Assembly: GCF_023555375.1 (NCBI RefSeq)
Contig: NZ_JAJSEE010000002.1
Location: 327,001 to 391,000, forward strand
DNA length: 64,000 bases
DNA from: Guyparkeria hydrothermalis
Lineage (GTDB): Bacteria; Pseudomonadota; Gammaproteobacteria; Halothiobacillales; Halothiobacillaceae
Reading direction: 5' to 3'
Position 1 is the stretch's first letter. Each line of letters opens with the position of its first letter. A program made the position numbers and the translations under genes. The notes beneath the pieces were generated by a model that did not search any database, was not told where the DNA came from, and saw only the letters and a list, made by a program, of their open reading frames with translations. Below are positions 20,358 to 33,745 of the stretch, piece by piece.

Positions 20358-22406
20358 TCAATCGTCGCTGTAGCCCGGTTCGGTGGCGCCGAAGAAGGCT
20401 TCCTTGAGCTTCTGAAGTTCGTCTCGGGCCTGGGCGGCCGCCTCGAACTCCAGGTCGCGGGCATGCCGATGCATGTCGGACTCGAGCTGCTTGATCCGCT
20501 TGGCCGCCTGGTCGGGTGACAGGGTGGCGTAGTCGGCCGGCGCCTCGGCCGCCTTGTCCGCCCCGCGACGCTTGCGCCCCGGGCGGGCGCCGGGGATCCG
20601 GGATTCGCCGGCCTCGAGGATATCCTGGACGCTTTTCTCGATGCCGCGCGGCGTGATGCCCATCGCCTCGTTGTGTGCCAGCTGTTTCTCGCGGCGGCGC
20701 TCGGTCTCGTCGATCGCCTTGCGCATGGCATCCGTGATGGTGTCGCCGTACAGGATCGCCTTGCCCTCTAGGTTGCGCGCGGCCCGGCCGATGGTCTGGA
20801 TCAGCGAGCGTTCCGAGCGCAGGAACCCCTGCTTGTCGGCATCGAGGATGCCGATCAGCGACACCTCGGGGATGTCGAGCCCCTCGCGCAGCAGGTTGAT
20901 GCCCACCAGCACGTCGAATTCGCCCAGGCGCAGGTCCTGGATGATCTCGACGCGTTCGACCGTGTCGATGTCCGAGTGCAGGTAGCGCACGCGCACGTCG
21001 TGCTCCATCAGGTAGTCGGTCAGGTCCTCGGCCATGCGCTTGGTGAGCACGGTGACCAGCACCCGCTGGTTCTTCTCGGCCCGCAGGCGGATCTCGGAGA
21101 GCAGGTCGTCGACCTGGCTCGCGACCGGGCGAACCTCGATCTGCGGATCGACCAGCCCGGTGGGGCGGACCACCTGCTCGGCGACCTGGTCGGCGTGCGC
21201 CTCCTCGTAGGGGCCGGGCGTGGCCGAGACGTAGACGGTCTGCGGCATCAGTCGCTCGAACTCCTCGAACTTCAGCGGCCGGTTGTCCAGCGCCGAGGGC
21301 AGGCGGAAACCGAAGTTGACCAGCGTTTCCTTGCGCGAACGGTCGCCCTTGTACATGCCGCCCAGTTGCGGGACGGTCACGTGGGACTCGTCGATGATCA
21401 GCAGCGCATCGGACGGCAGGTAGTCGTAGAGACACGGCGGCGGCTCGCCCGGCTGGCGCCCGGAGAGATAGCGCGAGTAGTTCTCGATGCCGTTGCAGTA
21501 GCCGAGCTCCTGGATCATCTCGATGTCGAAGCGGGTGCGTTGGGCCAGCCGCTGCGCCTCGACCAGCTTGTTCTGCGATTCGAGGTCCTCGAGGCGCTCG
21601 CCCAGCTCGATCTTGATTTGCTCGATCGCGTGCAGCAGCCGCTCGCGCGGCGTGACGTAGTGCGAGGAGGGGTAGACCGTGTAGCGCGGCACCCGGCGGC
21701 GCACCTGGCCGGTGAGCGGGTCGAACAGCGTGATCTGCTCGATCTCGTCGTCGAACAGCTCGATGCGCACGCCCTCGTCGTCGGCCTCGGCCGGGTGGAT
21801 GTCGATCACGTCGCCGCGCACGCGGTAGGTGCCGCGGCGGAATTCCATGTCGTTGCGGGTGTACTGCATCTCGGCCAGCCGGCGGACGATCTGGCGCTGG
21901 GTGACGTGATCGCCGCGCACCAGGTGCAGGATCATCTTGAGATAGGCCTCGGGATCGCCCAGGCCGTAGATCGACGAGACGGTGGCGACGATGATCACGT
22001 CGCGGCGCTCGAACAGCGCCTTGGTGGCCGACAGGCGCATCTGCTCGATGTGCTCGTTCACCGAGGCGTCCTTCTCGATGAAGGTGTCCGAGGCCGGCAC
22101 GTAGGCCTCGGGCTGGTAGTAGTCGTAGTAGGAGACGAAATACTCCACCGCGTTGTGCGGGAAGAAGCCCTTCAGCTCGCCGTACAGCTGCGCGGCCAGT
22201 GTCTTGTTGGGCGCGAGCACCATCGCCGGGCGCTGCACCTCGTTGATCACGTTGGCCATCGTGAAGGTCTTGCCCGAGCCGGTCACCCCGAGCAGGGTCT
22301 GGTGCATCAGCCCGTCGTTGAGGCCCTCGACGAGGGTCTCGATGGCGCGGGGCTGGTCGCCGGCCGGCTGGTAGTCTGTCGCGATCTGGAAACGGTGTTC
22401 TGACAT
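20358..22406 (-). CDS. uvrB: excinuclease ABC subunit B
   Basis: UvrB is the damage-verifying helicase of nucleotide excision repair; it receives the lesion from UvrA and recruits UvrC. The product is 682 residues from ATG 22406 ([18 protein letters not shown]); upstream in-frame codons give an unconserved extension. The Walker A GVTGSGKT is at 40-47, the damage-probing beta-hairpin begins [10 protein letters not shown], and a C-terminal UVR domain is present. A TATATA element lies only about 11 bases before the start on this strand. No LexA-type CTG-N10-CAG box was seen there. Confidence 0.97.
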   Translation of the reverse strand: MSEHRFQIATDYQPAGDQPRAIETLVEGLNDGLMHQTLLGVTGSGKTFTMANVINEVQRPAMVLAPNKTLAAQLYGELKGFFPHNAVEYFVSYYDYYQPEAYVPASDTFIEKDASVNEHIEQMRLSATKALFERRDVIIVATVSSIYGLGDPEAYLKMILHLVRGDHVTQRQIVRRLAEMQYTRNDMEFRRGTYRVRGDVIDIHPAEADDEGVRIELFDDEIEQITLFDPLTGQVRRRVPRYTVYPSSHYVTPRERLLHAIEQIKIELGERLEDLESQNKLVEAQRLAQRTRFDIEMIQELGYCNGIENYSRYLSGRQPGEPPPCLYDYLPSDALLIIDESHVTVPQLGGMYKGDRSRKETLVNFGFRLPSALDNRPLKFEEFERLMPQTVYVSATPGPYEEAHADQVAEQVVRPTGLVDPQIEVRPVASQVDDLLSEIRLRAEKNQRVLVTVLTKRMAEDLTDYLMEHDVRVRYLHSDIDTVERVEIIQDLRLGEFDVLVGINLLREGLDIPEVSLIGILDADKQGFLRSERSLIQTIGRAARNLEGKAILYGDTITDAMRKAIDETERRREKQLAHNEAMGITPRGIEKSVQDILEAGESRIPGARPGRKRRGADKAAEAPADYATLSPDQAAKRIKQLESDMHRHARDLEFEAAAQARDELQKLKEAFFGATEPGYSDD

Positions 22407-22883
22407 GGGGTGGGAGTATATAGGTTGGAGCCACGCCTTTCCGGCGGCGCGGCCCGACGAACCCAGACCGAGCGGACGATGTGCCGACAGGGCGCCGCGC
22501 AAACCGGGGCGCTGCGTGCGTACACCGCCCGTTGGCTGGCCTCGCCGGCAGGCGTTCAACCGGGGCCGCGGCAAGCCGAACTGGCCGGTGTGAACCGGCC
22601 CGGACGGCGCGGGTCAGGGGCGATTGCGGCGATGCGGCGGATTGTCGCCGGGCGGCCGGCGCTGCCGGGCTTGCCGGCGTGTCCGCCCGCGGGGTTGCCG
22701 ATTCTCGCCGGGCAATCACCCCGCCTTCGAATCGGGGGGCGTGTGGCGCTTCGGTCGGGAAGCCAGAGTCATTGGCTATTCGTGCCGGGTTTCCTTTATG
22801 ATGGCCGGCTATATCACTCGCCGACACGTCAGATTAAGTCCGTGTTTCGCGAGCGACTTTCCAGACGCACTTTTCAGGTATCC
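22407..22883 (+). other. 477-base intergenic region between uvrB and rnr
   Basis: This very GC-rich stretch separates the divergent uvrB and rnr genes. No protein or RNA gene is recognised in it. A possible rnr promoter, TTGGCT (22772-22777), 17 bases, then TTTATG (22795-22800), lies near its right end. Confidence 0.5.
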
Positions 22884-25304
22884 ATGACCGATTCAAACCT
22901 CGAAGACCCGAACGCCCCGCGCGAGGCCGAGAAATACGACAACCCCGTCGCCAGCCGCGAGTTCCTGCTCGAGCTCTTGGGCAAGCAGGACGGGCCGATC
23001 ACGCTCAACAAGCTGATCAGCGAGCTCGGCTACGACGGTGACGAGGAGCGCATCGAAGGCCTGCGCCGTCGCCTGCGGGCCATGGAGCGCGACGGCCAGG
23101 CCATCCGCAACCGCCGCGGCGGCTACGTGCCGGTGACCAAGGCCGAGCTGGTGCGCGGCCGGGTGATCGGCCATCGCGACGGCTTCGGCTTCCTGGTGCC
23201 GGACGAGGGCGGCAACGACGTGTTCCTCTCGCCGCGCGTCATGCGTGCCCTGCTGCACGGCGACCGTGCCGTGGTGCAGGTGGTCGGCGAGGACCGTCGC
23301 GGTCGCCCCGAGGGCGCGCTGGTCGAGGTGATCGAGCGGGCCAACGCCGAGGTCGTCGGTCGGCTGGTGATCGAGGCCGGCGTGGCCTTCGTCATCCCCG
23401 ACAACAAGCGCATGACCCAGGACGTGCTGATCCCGATGGAGGCACTGGGTGGGGCGACCGACGGCCAGATCGTCCGCGTCGCGCTGGTCGAGCAGCCCAC
23501 CCAGCGGCACAAGCCGGTCGGCAAGGTCGTCGAGGTGCTGGGCGCCCACATGTCGCCGGGCATGGAGATCGACGTCGCCATCCGCGCCCACGGCATCCCC
23601 CACGAGTGGCCCGAGCCGGTTCAGCGCCACGTCGAGGGCATGAGCGACCAGGTCGCCGAGGCAGACAAGATCGGCCGCGTCGACCTGCGTGACGTGCCGC
23701 TGGTCACCATCGACGGCTCGGATTCCAAGGATCTCGACGACGCGGTCTTCTGCGAGCCGACCCCGAAGGGCTTCCGCCTGTTGGTGGCGATCGCCGACGT
23801 CTCGCATTACGTGCGCATCGGCTCGGCGCTCGACGAGGAAGGCTTCCGCCGCGCGACCTCCGTGTACTTCCCGGGACGCGTGGTGCCGATGCTCCCGGAG
23901 ATCCTCTCCAACGGCCTGTGCTCGGTGAACCCGGACGTCGATCGCCTCTGCCTCTGCGCCGAGATGCTGATCAACGGCCAGGGCCAGATCATCCGCTCGC
24001 GCTTCTTCGAGGGCGTCATGCGGAGCCACGCGCGCCTGACCTACGACAGCGTCGCGGCCATGCTGCTCGACAACGACCAGGCCGAGCGCGAGAAGTACAA
24101 CCACGTCATCAAGCCGGTCGAGGCGCTGCACGACCTCTACAAGGTGCTGCGCGCCGAGCGCGAATCGCGCGGGGCGATCGACTTCGACACCATCGAGACC
24201 AAGATCGTCTTCGGCGATAACCGCAAGATCGAGGCGATCGTGCCCTACGAGCGCAACGACGCGCACAAGATCATCGAGGAATGCATGATCGCGGCGAACG
24301 TGGCCGCCGGTCGCTTCCTCGCCCGGCGCAAGATCCCGTCGCTCTACCGCGTCCACGACCGCCCAGGCGCCGAGAAGATCGACGACCTGCGCGCCGCGCT
24401 CAAGGAAAAGGGCCTGACCCTCGGTGGCGGCGAGAAGCCGACCCCGGCGGACTTCAACGCCCTGATCGAGGAGGCCAAGGGTCGCCCGGACTTCGCCACC
24501 GTCCAGACCCTGCTGCTGCGCTCGCTGCAGCAGGCGGTCTACGCGCCGGACAACCTCGGTCACTTCGGCCTGGCCCACGAGCACTACGCCCACTTCACCT
24601 CGCCGATCCGTCGCTACCCGGACCTGATGGTGCACCGCGCCATCCGGCACGTGCTGCGCACCGGGGCCGCGGAGAACTTCCCGTACAGCCAGGAAGAGAT
24701 GGTCCTGATCGGCGAGCACTGCTCGAACAACGAGCGCCGCGCCGACGAGGCCACGCGCGATGCCACCGACTGGCTCAAGTGCGAGTTCATGCTCGACAAG
24801 GTCGGCAACGTCTACGAGGGCCGCGTGGCCTCCGTGCTGGGCTTCGGTCTGTTCGTCGAGCTCAAGGACTTCTTCGTCGAGGGCCTGTTGCACATCACCG
24901 CCCTCAAGCGGGACTTCTACCACTTCGATCCGGTCAGCGTCTCGCTCAAGGGCGAGCGCAGTGGCAAGACCTACTCGCTCAACGACACCATCCGCGTGCG
25001 CGTCGCGCGGGTCGACCTCGACGAGCGCAAGATCGACTTCATGCTGCCCGAGGACGAGGAAGGCACGGGCGACGACGAATCGGGTCGCGACGAGGGCAAG
25101 TCCCCGAAGGGCGCCGGTGAGTCGGATGATGGCGCCTCGACCGACGAGGGCAACGGTGGCGGCAAGAAGCGCCGCCCGCGTCGGCGTCGTCGCAAGCCCA
25201 AGGGCGATGGCAACGCCGAGCAGGGCGAGGGTCAATCGGGCGGCGAGTCCGGTGACAAGCGTCCGGGCAAGGGTGACGACTCCGCCGCTACCCCGACCGA
25301 CTGA
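22884..25304 (+). CDS. rnr: ribonuclease R
   Basis: RNase R is a processive 3'-5' exoribonuclease that degrades structured RNA and rRNA and acts with tmRNA in trans-translation quality control. The product is 806 residues from ATG 22884; the open frame continues upstream but is not conserved. Order of domains: an N-terminal helix-turn-helix, cold-shock domains (LVRGRVIGHRDGFGFLVPDE), the RNB catalytic domain (DGSDSKDLDDAVFCEP, the metal-binding aspartates) and an S1 domain (YEGRVASVLGFGLFVELKDF). The tail is acidic, then strongly basic (KKRRPRRRRRKPKG), as in E. coli. rlmB follows 11 bases later. Confidence 0.95.
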   Translation: MTDSNLEDPNAPREAEKYDNPVASREFLLELLGKQDGPITLNKLISELGYDGDEERIEGLRRRLRAMERDGQAIRNRRGGYVPVTKAELVRGRVIGHRDGFGFLVPDEGGNDVFLSPRVMRALLHGDRAVVQVVGEDRRGRPEGALVEVIERANAEVVGRLVIEAGVAFVIPDNKRMTQDVLIPMEALGGATDGQIVRVALVEQPTQRHKPVGKVVEVLGAHMSPGMEIDVAIRAHGIPHEWPEPVQRHVEGMSDQVAEADKIGRVDLRDVPLVTIDGSDSKDLDDAVFCEPTPKGFRLLVAIADVSHYVRIGSALDEEGFRRATSVYFPGRVVPMLPEILSNGLCSVNPDVDRLCLCAEMLINGQGQIIRSRFFEGVMRSHARLTYDSVAAMLLDNDQAEREKYNHVIKPVEALHDLYKVLRAERESRGAIDFDTIETKIVFGDNRKIEAIVPYERNDAHKIIEECMIAANVAAGRFLARRKIPSLYRVHDRPGAEKIDDLRAALKEKGLTLGGGEKPTPADFNALIEEAKGRPDFATVQTLLLRSLQQAVYAPDNLGHFGLAHEHYAHFTSPIRRYPDLMVHRAIRHVLRTGAAENFPYSQEEMVLIGEHCSNNERRADEATRDATDWLKCEFMLDKVGNVYEGRVASVLGFGLFVELKDFFVEGLLHITALKRDFYHFDPVSVSLKGERSGKTYSLNDTIRVRVARVDLDERKIDFMLPEDEEGTGDDESGRDEGKSPKGAGESDDGASTDEGNGGGKKRRPRRRRRKPKGDGNAEQGEGQSGGESGDKRPGKGDDSAATPTD

Positions 25305-25315
25305 GCCGCTGTCCG

Positions 25316-26086
25316 ATGGCTCGCCCGGATGCAATCGACTGGATCGGCGGCTTTCACGCCGTCGAGGCCGCGCTGCGTGAGCGACCCGAGCGGGTCGAGC
25401 GGGTGGCCCTGTCCGGGCGGGACGACCGCCGCGCCCGTCGTCTGCAGGCGCTGGCCGAGCGGGCCGGGGTCCCCGTGGAGTCGCGCGACGAGGCCTGGTT
25501 CGACACGCTGCGCAGCGACGGCAAGCCATTGCGTCACCAGGGCGTGGTCGCCCGGGTCGCGCTGGGCCAGGCCGGCGACGAGCACGACCTGTCGGCCTTG
25601 CTCGATGCGGCCGACGAGCCGCCGCTGCTGCTGGTCCTCGATGGCGTGACCGACCCGCACAACCTCGGCGCCTGCCTGCGGGCCGCCGAGGCCGCCGGGG
25701 TGCTCGCGGTGGTCGCGCCCAAGGATCGGGCCTGCGGACTGACCCCCGCCGCCCGCAAGACTTCGGCCGGTTCCGCCGAGCGACTGCCGTTCATCCAGGT
25801 GACCAACCTCGCCCGCACGCTCGCCGACCTAAAGGCGCGCGATGTCTGGATCGTCGGGGCCGCCGGCGAGGGGCCGGTCTCCCTCTACGAGAGCGACTTC
25901 GCCTGCGAGCCGGTCGCCCTGGTGATGGGGGCCGAGGGCGGTGGCCTGCGCCGCCTGACCCGCGAGCGCTGCGACCAGCTGATCCATATCCCGATGGCGC
26001 CGAGTGTCGAGAGCCTCAATGTCTCGGTGGCGTCGGCCGTCTGCCTGTTCGAGTTCCGTCGCCAGCGACTGGCGGCGGCCGGCTGA
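25316..26086 (+). CDS. rlmB: 23S rRNA (guanosine-2251-2'-O)-methyltransferase
   Basis: RlmB 2'-O-methylates G2251 in the P loop of 23S rRNA using S-adenosylmethionine. The product is 256 residues: an N-terminal SpoU substrate-binding domain and a C-terminal SPOUT knot with the three motifs DGVTDPHNLGACLRAAEAAG, LVMGAEGGGLRRL and APSVESLNVSVASAV. It lies 11 bases after rnr, the usual rnr-rlmB operon of gammaproteobacteria. Confidence 0.95.
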   Translation: MARPDAIDWIGGFHAVEAALRERPERVERVALSGRDDRRARRLQALAERAGVPVESRDEAWFDTLRSDGKPLRHQGVVARVALGQAGDEHDLSALLDAADEPPLLLVLDGVTDPHNLGACLRAAEAAGVLAVVAPKDRACGLTPAARKTSAGSAERLPFIQVTNLARTLADLKARDVWIVGAAGEGPVSLYESDFACEPVALVMGAEGGGLRRLTRERCDQLIHIPMAPSVESLNVSVASAVCLFEFRRQRLAAAG

Positions 26087-26238
26087 CACGACCGCCGGGA
26101 TTCGTGTCGCGACGGGCGGCTCGCCGCTGCCTTCGAAACCGCCCCGCGTTTCCGGTAAAATGCCGGCCGAATCATTTCAATGTGGTCCGGTGTTCTCGTC
26201 CACGCCGACGAACGCCCACCAGGGAGTCAGCAGCCGCC

Positions 26239-27420
26239 ATGAACCTTTCCGACCGGGTCCGCCGGGTCCGTCCCTCACCGACACTTGCCGTCACCGCCAA
26301 GGCCGCCGAGCTGCGTGCCGCCGGCCGCGACATCATCAGCCTCGGTGCCGGCGAGCCGGACTTCGACACCCCGAAGCACATCGGTGAGGCGGGTATCCAG
26401 GCGATCCGCGACGGCTTCACGCGCTACACCGCGGTCGAGGGCATCGTCGAGCTGCGTCAGGCCATCGTCGACAAGCTCAAGAACGACCAGGGGCTCGAAT
26501 ACGGCCTCGACCAGGTCATCGTCTCCACCGGCGGCAAGCAGAGCATCTTCAACCTCTGCCAGGCGCTGCTCAATCCGGGCGACGAGGCGATCATCACGGC
26601 CCCCTACTGGGTCTCCTACCCCGACATGGTGCGCCTGGCGGGTGGCGAGCCGGTGATCGTCTCCGCCGGCCAGGACCAGGGCTTCAAGATGAGCCCGCGC
26701 CAGCTGGCCGCCTCGATCACCGACAAGACCCGGCTGGTGATGCTCAACAGCCCCTCCAACCCCACCGGCGTGGCTTACACCCGCGAGGACTGGGCCCAGC
26801 TGGCGGACGTCCTGCGCGATCACCCCGAGATCGTGATCGCCACCGACGACATGTACGAGAAGATCCTCTGGGCCGACGAGCCGTTCTCGAACATCGCGAT
26901 GGTGGCGCCGGATCTCCTGCCGCGCACCGTGGTCCTGAACGGCGTGAGCAAGGCCTACGCCATGACCGGCTGGCGGATCGGCTACGCGGCGGGCCCGGCC
27001 GACCTGATCAAGGCGATGAAGGTGATCCAGTCGCAGAGCACCTCGGGTGCCTGCTCGATTGCCCAGAAGGCGGCCTGCGAGGCGATCGCCGGCGACCAGT
27101 CGGAGATCGACGCGATGGTGAGCGCCTTCCGCGAGCGCCACGACTTCATCGTCGATGCGCTCAACGAGTTGCCGGGCGTGTCCTGCCTGCCCGGGCAGGG
27201 CGCCTTCTACAGTTTCCCGGACGTCTCCGCGGCCATGAAGGCCCTGGGCGTCGAGGACGACGTCGCCTTCTCCGAGCACCTGCTCGAACAAGCCGGCGTC
27301 GCCGTGGTGCCGGGGTCGGCCTTCGGCGCCCCGGGTCACGTCCGCCTGAGTTACGCGACCAGCCTGGATGCGCTGCGCGAGGCCATCGACCGGATCCGCG
27401 CGGTCCTGTCGGCGGCCTGA
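26239..27420 (+). CDS. class I PLP-dependent aminotransferase (aspartate type)
   Basis: This enzyme probably transfers the amino group of aspartate to 2-oxoglutarate. The product is 393 residues. Fold-type I features are visible: SLGAGEPDFDTP near the N terminus, the NPTG motif (NSPSNPTGVAY), the PLP lysine K238 in SKAYAMTGWRIGY and the carboxylate-binding arginine in the GHVRLSYATS region. The sequence is of the Thermus/Bacillus-like gamma subgroup of aspartate aminotransferases rather than E. coli AspC, so substrate choice is inferred. ATG 26239 is preferred because the upstream extension is unconserved. Confidence 0.88.
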   Translation: MNLSDRVRRVRPSPTLAVTAKAAELRAAGRDIISLGAGEPDFDTPKHIGEAGIQAIRDGFTRYTAVEGIVELRQAIVDKLKNDQGLEYGLDQVIVSTGGKQSIFNLCQALLNPGDEAIITAPYWVSYPDMVRLAGGEPVIVSAGQDQGFKMSPRQLAASITDKTRLVMLNSPSNPTGVAYTREDWAQLADVLRDHPEIVIATDDMYEKILWADEPFSNIAMVAPDLLPRTVVLNGVSKAYAMTGWRIGYAAGPADLIKAMKVIQSQSTSGACSIAQKAACEAIAGDQSEIDAMVSAFRERHDFIVDALNELPGVSCLPGQGAFYSFPDVSAAMKALGVEDDVAFSEHLLEQAGVAVVPGSAFGAPGHVRLSYATSLDALREAIDRIRAVLSAA

Positions 27421-27509
27421 CCGACACCGTTTTTTCTATGGCGGCCGGCAGGGAGGCTGGTCGTATTTCACTGCCTGCATTTCAAGCCCGAAGGGTTGGG
27501 AGTTGATTG

Positions 27510-28556
<1,047 letters not shown>

Positions 28557-28571
28557 GGCCATCCACGTCCC

Positions 28572-29054
28572 GTGGACGACGAGAAGCGGCGCCGGCTCGA
28601 CTGTGAGAAGCGTGCGGTGGGGCTGTTGGCCCGGCGCGAGCACAGTCGGCTGGAACTGGCCCGCAAGCTCGCGGATCGGGGCTTTGCGGCCGACGAGGTC
28701 GACCCGGTGCTCGACCGCCTGGTCGAGGAGGGCTGGCAGTCGGATCGTCGCTACGCCGAGAGCCTGATCCGTGCCCGTGCCGCGCGGCGCTACGGGCCCG
28801 ACCGGATCGCGAACGAACTGGCCCAGCAGGGCGTCGACGAGGGGGTGGCCAGCGAGGCATTCGCCGCCGAGCCGCAGGACTGGGCCGAGCTGGCCCGGGA
28901 GCAGTTGCTCGCGCGGTTTCGCGAGCCCCCCGCCGACTTCCCCGACCGCGCGCGGCGCCACCGTCACCTGGTGCGCCGCGGCTTTCCCCCCGACCTCTCC
29001 CACGAGCTGGCCGGCTGGTGGCCCGACGAGGACGTCGGCCCCGATTTCCCGTAG
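28572..29054 (+). CDS. recX: regulatory protein RecX
   Basis: RecX binds RecA filaments and limits their activity. The product is 160 residues, all helical, built of repeated three-helix units ([42 protein letters not shown]). It starts with GTG 15 bases after recA, and no good ribosome-binding site is seen, suggesting low expression by read-through. Downstream is alaS. Confidence 0.9.
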   Translation: MDDEKRRRLDCEKRAVGLLARREHSRLELARKLADRGFAADEVDPVLDRLVEEGWQSDRRYAESLIRARAARRYGPDRIANELAQQGVDEGVASEAFAAEPQDWAELAREQLLARFREPPADFPDRARRHRHLVRRGFPPDLSHELAGWWPDEDVGPDFP

Positions 29055-29134
29055 CCCGCCCATCCATCGGAAAAGGCGGCAGACTGCGCTACAATCCGCG
29101 CTTTGTCCTCCCCGTTTTCCGAGATGGTTCGTGC

Positions 29135-31750
<2,616 letters not shown>

Positions 31751-31864
31751 ACCCGGCGGCGCCCCCGCCTGACACGGGGCCATGGGCCCGGCGGGTGAAA
31801 AAGTCCGGCCGGCGGTTTATACTGCCCGGCTGCTTTGACTTTCTCACGTCAGCGACAAGGAGCT

Positions 31865-31884
31865 GGCACCCCGCGGAGGGTGCC
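31865..31884 (+). promoter_or_regulatory. lysC leader hairpin with GGA in its loop
   Basis: A perfect 7-base-pair stem (31865-31871 with 31878-31884) presents GGA (31875-31877) in a 6-base loop. Further GGA motifs lie just before it (31859-31861) and in the ribosome-binding site (31887-31889). This is the layout of CsrA-bound leaders, and csrA is the next gene. A -10 box TATACT is at 31818-31823. Confidence 0.45.
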
Positions 31885-31898
31885 AAGGAAACGACAAC

Positions 31899-33131
31899 AT
31901 GGCGTTAATCGTACAGAAATACGGCGGTACCTCGGTCGGCAGCGTCGAGCGCATCCAGGCGGTGGCCGAGCGCGTCCAGCGTGCCGTGAACAACGGCGAC
32001 TCGGTGGTCGTCGTGGTCTCGGCCATGAGCGGCGAGACCAACCGCCTGATCGGGATGGCCAAAGAGATCCAGGCCGAGCCGACCCCGCGTGAACTCGACA
32101 CCCTGGTCGCCACCGGCGAGCAGGTCACCATCGCGCTGCTGTCGATGGCCCTGCAAGCGCGCGGTCAGGACGCGCGTTCCTATACCGGCGCGCAGGTGCG
32201 CATCCTCACCGACAGCACCCATACCAAGGCGCGTATCCAGTCGATCGATACCGACACCATTCGCGGCGATCTCGATGCCGGTCGCGTGGTCGTGGTCGCC
32301 GGCTTCCAGGGCGTGGACGAGCACGGCCAGATCACCACGCTGGGCCGTGGCGGCTCGGACACCTCGGCCGTGGCCCTGGCCGCGGCGCTCAAGGCCGACG
32401 AGTGCCAGATCTACACCGACGTCGACGGCGTCTACACGACCGATCCGCGCGTCGTGCCCAAGGCCCGTCGCCTCGACCGGATCACCTTCGAGGAAATGCT
32501 GGAGATGGCCAGCCTGGGCTCGAAGGTCCTGCAGATTCGCTCGGTGGAGTTCGCCGGCAAGTACAACGTCCCCCTGCGGGTGCTGTCCTCGTTCCAGGAC
32601 GGCCCCGGCACCCTGATTACCCTGGAGGAAGACGGCGTGGAAGAACCAGTAATTTCCGGGATCGCGTTCCACAAGGACGAGGCCCAGCTGACCATCAAGG
32701 GCGTGCCGGACAGCCCCGGGATTGCCTATAAGATCCTCGGCCCGATCGGCGAGGCCAACATCGAAGTCGACATGATCCTGCAGAACATCGGTGCGGACGA
32801 CACCACCGATTTCACCTTCACGGTTCATCGTAACGACTTCGACAAGGCGCTGGACCTGATGCGCAAGACCGCCGACGAGCTCGGCGCGCGCGAGGTCTCC
32901 GGCAACCACAACATCGTCAAGATCTCGCTGGTGGGCGTGGGCATGCGCTCGCACGCCGGCATCGCCTCGAAGATGTTCCGGGTGCTGGCCGAAGAGAAGA
33001 TCAACATCCGCATGATCGCCACCTCCGAGATCAAGATCTCGGTCGTGATCGACGACAAGTACCTTGAGCTGGCGGTGCGTGCCCTGCACGATGCCTTCGA
33101 GCTCGATACCCCGGAAGTGTCGCTGAGCTGA
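31899..33131 (+). CDS. lysC: aspartate kinase
   Basis: Aspartokinase phosphorylates aspartate, the first step toward lysine, methionine, threonine and diaminopimelate. The product is 410 residues, monofunctional, with the N-terminal kinase motif [11 protein letters not shown], the catalytic [16 protein letters not shown] segment and two C-terminal ACT domains for feedback control. It contains no homoserine dehydrogenase part. The start follows an AAGGAA site. Confidence 0.97.
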   Translation: MALIVQKYGGTSVGSVERIQAVAERVQRAVNNGDSVVVVVSAMSGETNRLIGMAKEIQAEPTPRELDTLVATGEQVTIALLSMALQARGQDARSYTGAQVRILTDSTHTKARIQSIDTDTIRGDLDAGRVVVVAGFQGVDEHGQITTLGRGGSDTSAVALAAALKADECQIYTDVDGVYTTDPRVVPKARRLDRITFEEMLEMASLGSKVLQIRSVEFAGKYNVPLRVLSSFQDGPGTLITLEEDGVEEPVISGIAFHKDEAQLTIKGVPDSPGIAYKILGPIGEANIEVDMILQNIGADDTTDFTFTVHRNDFDKALDLMRKTADELGAREVSGNHNIVKISLVGVGMRSHAGIASKMFRVLAEEKINIRMIATSEIKISVVIDDKYLELAVRALHDAFELDTPEVSLS

Positions 33132-33160
33132 TCCGCGGCTGACCGACTAATATCCGGCAT

Positions 33161-33187
33161 GGCCCCCGACGGAAGACAGGCGGGGCC
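33161..33187 (+). promoter_or_regulatory. csrA leader hairpin with GGA in its loop
   Basis: A 6-base-pair GC stem (33161-33166 with 33182-33187) exposes GGA (33171-33173) in its loop, 25 bases before the csrA start. A -10-like TAATAT (33148-33153) lies just upstream, but no good -35 is seen. Confidence 0.35.
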
Positions 33188-33211
33188 GCTAAACACAGAG
33201 AGTGACCCGAT

Positions 33212-33409
33212 ATGTTGATTTTGACTCGCCGCATTGGTGAGGTGCTGCGCATCGGCGACGACGTCGCCATCACGGTGCTCGGCATCAAGGGAAACCAGGT
33301 CCGAATCGGTATTGATGCGCCCAAGGATGTCGCCGTGCATCGCGAGGAAATCTATCAGCGCATCAAGAGCGAGACGGAACAGGACGGTGAGGGCGACGCC
33401 TCGACCTGA
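33212..33409 (+). CDS. csrA: carbon storage regulator CsrA
   Basis: CsrA is a small dimeric RNA-binding protein that binds GGA motifs in mRNA leaders and changes translation or stability, controlling carbon flow, motility and biofilm. The product is 65 residues. The RNA-contact residues Leu4 and Arg44 (in VAVHREEI) are present. It lies between lysC and tRNA-Ser as in many gammaproteobacteria. Confidence 0.97.
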   Translation: MLILTRRIGEVLRIGDDVAITVLGIKGNQVRIGIDAPKDVAVHREEIYQRIKSETEQDGEGDAST

Positions 33410-33552
33410 GGCCTCCCCCTCGCGATCGTTCGCCTCGCCGTGGTCGCCCACGGTCCATCCGAGTTGTCCGTTCCTGCCCGCGCCCCTCGGGACGCGTCCG
33501 GGCAGAGCGGTCGTGCGGGTGTGACGGGGCGGTCGACGGCCTCCCGGTGGCA

Positions 33553-33581
33553 TTGATTCCTGCCGCCAAAGCCGCTACCAT
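33553..33581 (+). promoter_or_regulatory. promoter of tRNA-Ser
   Basis: TTGATT (33553-33558), a 17-base spacer and TACCAT (33576-33581) with a GC-rich stretch after it place the transcription start a few bases before the tRNA. Confidence 0.6.
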
Positions 33582-33593
33582 GCGGCGCTTGTT

Positions 33594-33686
33594 GGAGAGG
33601 TGGCCGAGTGGCTGAAGGCGCTCCCCTGCTAAGGGAGTAAGGGGTTTATAGCCCCTTCGAGGGTTCGAATCCCTCTCTCTCCGCCA
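33594..33686 (+). tRNA. tRNA-Ser(GCU)
   Basis: This is a class II tRNA with a long variable arm. The acceptor GGAGAGG pairs with TCTCTCC; the anticodon stem CTCCC/GGGAG encloses CTGCTAA, giving anticodon GCU (reads AGC and AGU). The T-loop is TTCGAAT. CCA is encoded at 33684-33686. Confidence 0.97.
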
Positions 33687-33693
33687 TACGAAG

Positions 33694-33729
33694 AAAAAGC
33701 CCCGCCGGGCGTGCCTGGCGGGGCTTTTT
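33694..33729 (+). terminator. intrinsic terminator after tRNA-Ser
   Basis: A 13-base-pair stem (33694-33706 with 33717-33729) has A-runs and T-runs at its two ends, so it may also stop the convergent SDR transcript. Confidence 0.9.
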
Positions 33730-33745
33730 GCCGTGTGGGCCTTCC

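Noticed and set aside
22718-22740. TTCGAATC within a short GC stem, resembling a tRNA T-arm
   Set aside because: No acceptor, D or anticodon arm can be built around it.
27421-27509. LexA box before recA
   Set aside because: No CTG-N10-CAG was found; the closest, CTG-N10-AAG, has a mismatch in an essential position. The uvrB upstream region was also negative.
31751-31898. Lysine riboswitch before lysC
   Set aside because: The gap is 148 bases and lacks the conserved multi-helix aptamer; only a small hairpin is present.
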